A stretch of 27,309 nucleotides of DNA from Porogramme epimiltina (taxonomy: Eukaryota > Basidiomycota > Agaricomycetes > Polyporales > Polyporaceae), in assembly GCA_900155495.1 (NCBI GenBank), contig FTLJ01001013.1, positions 1 through 27,309 on the forward strand, read 5' to 3'. Position 1 is the first letter of the stretch. Every line of letters starts with the position of its first letter. The notes below the pieces were generated by a model. The model was given only the letters and a program-made list of their open reading frames with translations. It had not been told where the DNA came from and did no database searches. This document shows, piece after piece, positions 20,223 through 27,309 of this stretch. A program made the position numbers and the translations under genes.

Positions 20223-22307
20223 ATGAAACGCCCTCGGGATGTGTTCGACACCCCAGCCTCTTCTTCTCCTCCACATCCCTCGACAAAACGTCGGTATCTC
20301 TCTGCAGAGATGGACTCTTCTCCATCGTCATCTCAGGCGACCACCCCATACATCATCCCGAAATCCACATTCTTCACTCGTCCTTCTCCATGGGCATCCA
20401 TAACGCCGCACGACTCCCCTTCAAATCCGTTTGGCCTCAACCGCTCCCTACAAGCCCTCACCCTCCCTCGCCCCTCCGGTTTCGCGAAGCATATCGTTCT
20501 GCGGATGCAAGTCGTCTCCTCAATCGAAACCCGCTCGCGGTCAAGAAGAACCGCCGCTGAGGCGCCATACCGGGTCGTTCAAGTCCCTCTGAACTACTCC
20601 TTTCGCCTCCTGCACATGCTCATCCTCTTCCTGTTCGCGAGTGACGCACGACTCCGCGTTCGACGACAAACACGAGTATTCAGCCCCACCAGCATCTTCC
20701 CGCGACAGCCACCGCCACCCCCGCGCAAGTCCAAGTCTCAGCTAGAGGTCTTTGGAGAGTCGCCACGGAAGGATGAAGGGCATGTATTCGACGTGTTCGA
20801 GGGTATCTCGGTGTACTCTGGCAGCTACCGACCAGGCGTGATCATCCCGGGGTCCGGCAAGCTCTACACGAAGCTGTCGAGCACTCGAGACCGCAAGCTC
20901 TTTCCTGACGGGTATGAGGGTGGAGATGAGGACGACGTGGACGTATTTGGCTGTGTGCCGAAGAAGAACTCCGGTAAAGCACGTCCGTCACAAGAATATG
21001 CCGACGACGACGGATGGGATTGGGAGGCTGAGGACGACTATGTCGTCGGGAATGTGTGGACGGAGGGTCCGGATTTGAGCAAAGGCATCATATACGTACG
21101 TCACCATCCTCACTTTCCTGCTTCATCCCGTTGATCTTTTCATGACATGTAGCACCACACCCCATCTACCGCAATCCATCTAACCGTATACACGGGTCGA
21201 TTAGCCGCTCGTAAAGGGAGCGGAAACATTCCTCATGTCTTCACCGCACACGGTGGTGCCAACGGCGCTGTGCGCATCGCGAACGTCTCCTCCGGCCCCA
21301 TTCCACCGGACACAGCGGAGGAGGAATCTCCGGTGAAGTCCAAGTCCAAGAAGAAAGGCAGCCGGCTCGCGCAGCTCATTTCAGACGTGGATTTCGACGA
21401 GGTGGACGATCTTGATGACGGCGAGGTTGCGACTGACGAGCAATGCGATCGGTGGAACGTCGACGACGCCTTTAAGCGCTTCCTCAAGCGCGAATCGAAG
21501 CGCGAACGCGCCATGCGGAGGCATCCCGACGCTCCGCCGTCTCCCGCTCCCGCATCCAAGTCCAAGTCCTCCCGCACTCCATTGCTCCCTACGACCCTCT
21601 CCATCCCGGTCTCCCGCACAACCTCCGCGCGACCGGGGCAACCCTCGTACACATACGCCATCCCAAGCGCCGCGTCGTCTTCGAACTCCTTCGCCCCTTC
21701 GAGCCCCAGCGCCCCCTCGAGCCCCAGCACGCTCCCCATCGCGGCGCTCTCCTCCGACTTCGACGGCGAGGACGAGGCCGAAGCGGACGCGACGTGGTCC
21801 GACAGCTCGCGCGCGACGACGTCCGGCTCCTCCGACCACGGGCGCGCGCTCTTCTCGGACGACGACGAGGACGACGCGGGGACGCACGTGTACCAGGTCG
21901 CGCTGCCGGCGCAGACGCCGTTCCCCGCGCACCCGGGCGTGCGCCGGCGCGTCGCGCGCGCGTGCGAGCGCATGGAGCGGCAGACGAGCAAGGGCCTGAG
22001 CGAGCTGAGCGACTCGGACGAGGAGGAGGAGGAGAAGGCGGAGCCGGAGGAGGACGCGCGGACGGAGAAGACGGTCACCGTCCCGCGTAAGGACTCTGCG
22101 GCCGCGCCGCCCCCGCCCCCACCGGTCTTCGCTGCTGACGTGAAGGACCCGCTCGAGGGGCAGTACGAGGAGGACGACGAGGAGGCGCGGCAGCGGAGGC
22201 TTGACGAGGATGATGACAGTGACGACGATCTGTGGGAGGTGGGGCCGACGTGGTTCCCGCCGCCCGTGGACGACGACGACGGGTGGGACTCCGAGGAGGA
22301 GGTATAG
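20223..22307 (+). CDS. Acidic nuclear-looking protein with a conserved fungal core, function unknown
   Basis: Exons 20223-21095 and 21153-22307 (intron 21096-21152) give 675 residues. The start MKRPRDVFDTP has a basic cluster, and TKRRYL follows at about residue 22, suggesting nuclear location. A core at about 86-330 has blocks such as KHIVLRMQVV, APYRVVQVPLNYSFRLLHML, HVFDVFEG, LYTKLSSTRDRK and WDWEAEDDYVVGNVW. It recalls the bacterial pRiA4b ORF-3-like fold (hydrophobic strand, HxFxxx, DWEHxV-like). This is a weak impression only. Similar sequences exist, as far as I recall, in uncharacterised basidiomycete proteins. After the core come KSKSKKKGSR and a long Ser/Pro/Glu/Asp-rich disordered tail ending in acidic runs. 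It also has proline runs (PPPPP and PPPPPPP). No membrane segment or signal peptide is convincing, though FRLLHMLILFLF is hydrophobic. The gene model is safe but the function is unknown. Confidence 0.75.
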
Positions 22308-22638
22308 TGTCGCAGGAAGACACTATTTGGTCTGCGCCGGCCCGGTGGGCGGATGTGCTGCGGGCACTTGATCTTGTTTATGACTGTTTCTTCGTGTCCG
22401 AGGCGGGTAGAAAGAGGCCCGCCGACGATTTTTTCTGCTAGTGTCTCCTATGCCGGCTCCGCCGCGCCCCCCGCTGTATCTGTAGGACCCCACGTACTGA
22501 CATCACACGCACACGCCTATAGGAATTGTTACGACGCACCGCACATGATAATTATTAATGCATGTAACGGACTGCTAGCGGACGTTTTTGAATGAATGAA
22601 TACGCACGGTTTACAATTTCATTTGGCACCTCGGACCC

Positions 22639-22645
22639 TATAAAA
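22639..22645 (+). promoter_or_regulatory. Isolated TATA box
   Basis: TATAAAA, in the context GACCCTATAAAACGC, stands 55 bases before an ATG at 22700. The spacing would suit a real promoter, but no full-length gene follows. Confidence 0.35.
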
Positions 22646-22699
22646 CGCACACCGCCACTCCCACGTTTGTTCGAGATTAACCTCCCGTGGGCTATCCTC

Positions 22700-22765
22700 A
22701 TGTTCTCATGTCACGTCGGCGCTGACATGGAATCTGTAACTTTAACCATCTCCGACGTTAAGTAG
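22700..22765 (+). other. Short ORF, possible first exon of a decayed or unrecognised gene
   Basis: The ORF encodes about 21 residues containing MESVTLTISDVK and stops at TAG. A possible intron follows, with GTAGTA or GTATGT donors near 22762-22765 and CTAACGCTAG as acceptor at about 22824. Using GTAGTA gives roughly 20 further residues before another stop. The TATA box placement and protein-like composition are suggestive, but no family is recognised. It could be a degenerate gene start or chance. Confidence 0.25.
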
Positions 22766-24965
22766 TATGTCTCGTGTTGTGCCCGCCCCTCATTTTATTG
22801 CAATTCCCTAATATCTAACGCTAGGAACACGGAGCACGGAGGCTCGACAATCGGTTCTTTCGCCCCCGCCCTCTCCCGCCCCTCGCTCTAGAACCCCAAT
22901 ATTTTGGCACCCTCACGCCGTCCGTCGTGAGGCAGCCTGATCCACATGAACAAAGCATTCCGCCCGACGGGCGCGCACGCATCACCTGAACGCAACGTCG
23001 GGCCGTCGTCGCACTCCAAAAGTCTCCAAACCATCTGAGACGTCGCCCCCGAGCACCAGCACCAGACCTGAGACCGCCGGTACCTGCTTAGCCCCATTCG
23101 AGGAGCGGCGGGCGAGAGGCAGCACAGGCGTCAGGTCTCCGCTGCCGCTCGGGGGCCCGGGCCTCGTCCGACGTCAGCCCCGCCACGTTAGCGGCGAGTC
23201 GTAAGCTGTCGCTCGCGGAGGGCTAATAAGTGACTGGAACGGAACGACTTGGTGACGGGCCCGCGCGCGGGCGCGGCCGGGACCGAGGCACAGGCACCAA
23301 CCGCTCTCAGGATTTGGATTTGTGGGCGCGCGGACGGTGCGGCACGGCGCCCTGGGGGACGTCCGCCGCCGCTGCCGCCCGACGCGCTCAGGCTCGAGCC
23401 GCTGCCAGCCTCAGCCTTCAGGGTTGGTGCGAGCGCAAGGCTGGGAGAGTGGGGGGCTGGCCGGACGCGGACGCGTTGACGTTGATGTGCAGGCCGTTCC
23501 GGGGTGATGAGGGTTGATATTGATGTTAATTGGCACGGGCCGCACGCGCGCGCTGTGGGCCCTGCGTGGTGTCAGCCTCTCCCCCAGCCCTGGGGTGCGT
23601 ACGCGGGGGGATCCGATCGGCGGGGTGCAGATGCTGTAGGCAAGGGGTGCGGGATCAATTGACAGGCCTGGGGCCCCCCTCGTTTGCCATGCGGGAGGGG
23701 CAGGGGACGCGTCACGGGTATTAATGGAAAGAAGCTGGACGGAGGCGTGCGTCGACCGCAGCTCTGGTGTGTTGTTCAAGGTGTCACTGGGAATAGCGCA
23801 TCATCGAGGGTGCTCGCTGCTTACTCACATAGAACAGCGAGCGACTTCGCGTGGGCGGACATATCCGGCCGCTGCAGCTCTGCGCCATCTCTGCATCGCG
23901 CATTTTGAGCGGGGCGCGTCCTAGCAACCCAGAGCCTTCAAATTCCCCGCGCCAAGGACGCATGCAGCGGGGGCCCTCCGAGAACGCCCGCACGCCGAGG
24001 CGGACGAGACGGCGTCGCCCGTGCAGGATCGCAGACGTCCTCGCCGGGGTATACGTTTCGGCGGGTGGTTAGCGGCCGCCTGCGAAGTGCTCCTATCAGC
24101 TCGGACGCTCCGTAAGTCGAGGTACACGCACGGCTCGAATGAGGCGACTCAGAGTCCCTGTGCCCTCGCGTTATTGACCTTCTCCCGCCGAAGGAAAGCA
24201 CGTTCGGAATGCCCCAAGAGCGCACCTGATGGCTGGCGCGCGCCGCGTGAGCGTTTAGGAATCGCGTCGGGCTCTCGCGAGATAGCGTGCAGATTGAATG
24301 CCCCCGAGCGGAGCACGCGGGCGCGGGAGCACAAGGCGAGGGCGAGGGCGAGGGCAGAAATAGGCGTCGGGGATCGGGCGAGTGTGTCGTGAGTCGCGGG
24401 AGGGGCCGCCGGCGTTGCTGGAGGGCGCGCATCAGAAGCTCCCGTGCCCGTTCCCCCGGGCCGCGTCGTGGTCGTCGAAAAGCTTTTAGACGTGCGCGGC
24501 CGTCGCAGGGCGCTGGGTTGGGGCCAGGAGGCCAGGGCGGACGGATGTGCCCCCGGACGCCACCTGGTCATCGCGCCGCTCGAGGACGCTTCTTCGGGTT
24601 CCAATCCACGGTGGTGAACGGTTCGTCCGCGCGCCCCCATTTTGACGGGCGTCGGTGACGCAGGCGGCGCCGGCGGGATTGTTGGTTTTCTTGAGTATAA
24701 TCGTTATTATTATTGTCTTTCGTCGCGCGTGGTGGGTCACGATCCGCGATCAACCGGGCGGGCCGCAGCGATCCGTGCATGTCTGGGGTGAAGTGATCGC
24801 CCGGACAGAGTGCGAAGCTTGCCAGGGCTTGGCCAGGCAGCACGTCGGTGCGCTCCATGATGTGGGAAGCGTGAACGTTTACACTTTCAAGCTAGAGCGC
24901 ACGGGTGCACACGCAGTCAGACCATGGAACGGTCCGAATGCGAGGTTTCGCTCAGGTGCTTGAAG

Positions 24966-24988
24966 GCGGTCTCGAATTTTGAGACCGC
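24966..24988. repeat. Perfect 8-bp inverted repeat with 7-base loop
   Basis: GCGGTCTC, GAATTTT, GAGACCGC can form a hairpin in either strand. It lies in the gene-poor stretch, about 130 bases before the AATAAAAAG patch near 25085. Function unknown; it may be chance. Confidence 0.5.
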
Positions 24989-26406
24989 TCGCCTTGCTCG
25001 TCCATGTGGTTGCGGCGCGTCGGGGGAGAGTCTGCCTCCGATCAATTTTCTCCCGTTAGGCTCGGCGTCTCTTGGACCGGGGGTAATAAAAAGCGTACCT
25101 TACTACTTGCGTCAATTGGCCCCTCCGCGTTCCTCTCCTCGTGCATTCCAGCTTGAAAGTAAGCGATCTCAGCGATCTCGGAGCGAAAGAGTGACGCTTG
25201 TGTGCCTCGCAATGTGGGTAAACGACCTTGCAGGTGCAACGCGACTCGTTCTGTGGGAAATCTGGGCACTTGAGTGAGACGGGGAGCAGCCCGCGCGAGC
25301 CGGGGATGGACCTCGAGAAATTGTCGGGGACGGATGAGGTCGGCAATCGCCGAGGGACCCGAGCGCCTGACGCGTACCTCGGCGAGGGATGCGAGGCTCG
25401 GACGCGCCCGCAACCCGCCGCCGCTCGGTATGGACATGGCCACCACCATGGCACGCCCGTCCGTACGCGGACGAAGGGGCGTGGTAACCCCCGCCTCTCA
25501 GATCCTGGCCCACGGGCCACGGCTACTCGCGTGCCTCACGGACTGAATTGGACTGGAATGGAACGTCGCCACCTGGCCGTCCTGGGGCTCGTGCGCTCGC
25601 TCCGTGGCCCGCTGCCCAGCCTCACAGCCCAGCCTGGCCGGAGCTCGGGCTCGCAGCTAGCGTCGAGCTTGGGCCGAAGAGGAATATCGTCCGACCGGAC
25701 GCAGCGCGCTGGGCAGCGGATCCGCTGGTCGGCGGGGGTCGTCGGGATCAGCTGCAGCTCGCGCGACGAGGCAGCGGCGGGGGGGCGCAAATGGACGGCA
25801 TGCGGTGCGTGGGCTTCCTCGTTCTTCTCGCGCGTTCTTTGCATTTTGAGTTATGGGGCGCGTCCCGACGTCGGGGGCGGCATCAGACGCGTCTCGGGCG
25901 GCGCGATCGTGGGCAGCAGCTCGCGGAAGGCAGAATGGAACGGGGCCCTCTGTGCGGGCGCCTGGCGCGGACGAGGGCGAGAGGCGAGGGCGCACCCTGT
26001 GCGGACGAGGATCTGTAGCCCGGATCTCGATGGGTGATGGCTTGCGACGGCCGCGCTGGTCGCGACGCGCCCGCCCTGCGCCAATGCAGCGTATTTTGTC
26101 ATGCGCCCCCCCGCTAAGCGACATCAGACGCGGCCTGCCATCGCCCACTCGACGTCTGCCCCCATGGGCCTGCCCACCGCGGTCCCGCCGGCGCACCTCG
26201 CCTTATGCAGCACTTATAACGGCCCCCGCCCCGCCCGCCTCCCGCCCTTTCTCCCAGCACTTTCCCCGGCCGTCTATGCTCTAGCTCCCCCACCCCGCGG
26301 TAGCAGAGCCTCGCACGGCCGCCTTCCTCACTCACCCTCTGTACATGCCGCACAGAGCACACCTCCGACCGGCCCAGCATCCTGTCCATAAACGGCCGAC
26401 CCAGCC

Positions 26407-27309
26407 ATGACTAGCTTTGTTGTAACCATTCGCAGTAGGCACCGTCCTTGCTCCCTCCACCGATCGTCTTTTCTGATGCAGATCGCCCCCCTCCTCGCCC
26501 TCCTGCCTATCCCGGCCGCGTTCTCCCACTGCGTGCAGTCTTCGCGACGCTGCTCCCCGCGCTCGCGATCATGCTCACCTCCCTCCGGCTCTACTACCGC
26601 TGGTCCAGGCGCCACCTCGGCTGGGACGACGCGTTCGCTGCCTTTGCTATTTTTTGTGCCTTCTTCCTCACCGCCGGCGCGTGGACGCGGAGCGACAGAC
26701 CCGGTCAGTCGTTCTCGTCCCCTCTCGTACCCTTGACAGCCGCTCACGCCGCACTCACAGGCGTCGGGCCGTTCGGGCAGCCCGTTCACGTCCGCATTAT
26801 CGGTTATTACATGCTCAACGTCGCCTTCACATGCGTGCTCTGGTCCGTCCATTTTTATTTTTGCTTCACCGCAGCAAACCGGCTGACGGACTGACGCAGG
26901 ACGTCGCGGATGAGCATTCTGTGCTCGATCATCCGGCTCATCCCCAACATGATGCGCCTCCGCTTCTACTCGTACATCGTCGCCGTCGGCTTCGCGCTCA
27001 TGTGGGCCGGGCTCATCATCCTCAAGATCACGATCTGCGAGACCCGCGACGCGTGGAAGAAGCTCGGCACGGCGCAGTGCGTCCTCGGCGAGGCCGTCGC
27101 CGCCGTCGAACTCACCAGTGCGTCCCGCCCCCACTGCGCCCGCGCGCGCCCCTCCCGCGACCGCAGATGTTAACCATCCTCGCTTAACCCAGCGGACTTC
27201 CTCGCGGACCTCGCGCTCGTGCTGCTCCCCATCCGCCTGCTGTGGCGCATCAGCCTCCCGCCCGGGCGGCGCGCGCTCCTCACGGGCATCTTCTCCGCCA
27301 GCATGCTCA
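26407..27309 (+). CDS. Fungal rhodopsin-domain (SAT4-like) integral membrane protein, 5' part only
   Basis: The gene runs off the window end. Exons: 26407-26434 (uncertain), 26539-26703, 26761-26842, 26900-27117, 27193-27309. They give about 203 residues in frame. The start MTSFVVTIR and its intron (26435-26538) are chosen because they join directly to FATLLPALAIMLTSLRLYYRW. An alternative acceptor at 26482 would add a Pro/Arg-rich stretch. Family marks are RRHLGWDDAFAAFA after the first TM helix, a helix in YYMLNVAFTCVLW, SRMSILCSIIRLIP, SYIVAVGFALMWAGLIIL with ITICE, and DFLADLALVLLPIRLLW near the end. Five or six membrane helices are visible. Members are numerous in fungi, often of unknown role, some related to CFEM-type receptors. 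There is no evidence for a retinal-binding Lys, so it is not a light-sensing rhodopsin in the strict sense. Confidence 0.8.

Larger units (their letters stand above)
22308..26406. other. Gene-poor 4.1-kb stretch
   Basis: I see no convincing gene. ORFs of up to about 270 codons exist on both strands, but they are Arg/Ala/Gly/Pro-rich, overlap each other and lack family motifs, as expected from GC-rich DNA. Items present are a TATA box with a small ORF (22639-22765), an inverted repeat (24966-24988), a GAGGGC tandem run near 24335-24356, an AT-rich TTATTATTATT patch near 24706, and near 26215 a TTATAA that may belong to the rhodopsin-domain gene. No transposon ends, tRNA or rRNA were recognised. 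Confidence 0.5.

Noticed and set aside
20470..20740. Apparent frameshifts in the acidic protein gene: other frames show protein-like runs such as FREAYRSADASRLLNRNPLA and HDSAFDDKHEYSAPP.
   Set aside because: The continuous frame contains APYRVVQVPLNYSFRLLHML, which I recall as the conserved core of the fungal relatives, and stays open throughout. The other runs hit stops and are probably coincidental.
24331..24356. GAGGGC tandem run as a telomere-like or CRISPR-like repeat.
   Set aside because: There are only about four imperfect units with no spacers. It is a simple GC-rich repeat.
24540..24640. Possible tRNA T-arm (GGGTTCCAATCC).
   Set aside because: No matching acceptor, D or anticodon arms could be found around it.
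25228..26037. 269-codon + strand ORF with FCGKSGH, hinting at a retroelement zinc knuckle.
   Set aside because: Only part of a CCHC pattern is present. The rest is Arg/Gly/Ser-rich without any gag or pol motif, and overlapping frames are equally open.

Overview
The window looks like a gene-dense stretch of a basidiomycete nuclear chromosome, most likely a wood-decay Agaricomycete of the Polyporales type. The grounds are short introns (mostly about 47-75 nt) that break conserved proteins into many exons, GC-rich coding DNA, CT-rich leaders, and a secreted CBM1-GH5 cellulase. No bacterial-style operons, insertion sequences, CRISPR arrays, tRNA or rRNA genes were recognised. All gene models were spliced by hand from GT-AG or GC-AG signals, reading-frame continuity and remembered family motifs. 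No alignment was run.

Layout. 1-1166: no gene, ending in a promoter with an E-box and a CRE-like palindrome. 1167-2698 (+): eight-exon multi-pass membrane protein of unknown function. 3197-5305 (+): protein with an FN3-like N-terminus, a long coiled coil and a His-rich tail, unknown function. 5642-8255 (-): ENP2/NOL10-type nucleolar WD40 ribosome-biogenesis factor. 8505-9462 (+): DJ-1/PfpI protein, divergent from ENP2 across a 249-bp promoter. 9692-13208 (-): fifteen-exon exocyst subunit Sec5. 13674-15051 (+): sphingolipid fatty acid 2-hydroxylase (Scs7/FA2H), divergent from SEC5. 15993-17730 (+): secreted CBM1-GH5 endoglucanase. 18540-19815 (+): secreted S1/P1-type nuclease. 20223-22307 (+): acidic nuclear-looking protein with a conserved fungal core of unknown function. 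22308-26406: about 4.1 kb without a convincing gene. 26407 to the window end (+): 5' part of a fungal rhodopsin-domain/SAT4-like membrane protein, cut by the edge.

The genes do not form an obvious pathway or cluster. ENP2 (ribosome assembly), Sec5 (exocytosis) and Scs7 (sphingolipid hydroxylation) are housekeeping genes. The adjacent cellulase and nuclease are both secreted degradative enzymes on the same strand, each with its own promoter region. The most distinctive features lie in gene structure: three GC-AG introns supported by protein motifs, two 11-nt exons inside conserved motifs, and a repeated E-box/CRE pairing in two promoters. I found no convincing new multi-gene system.
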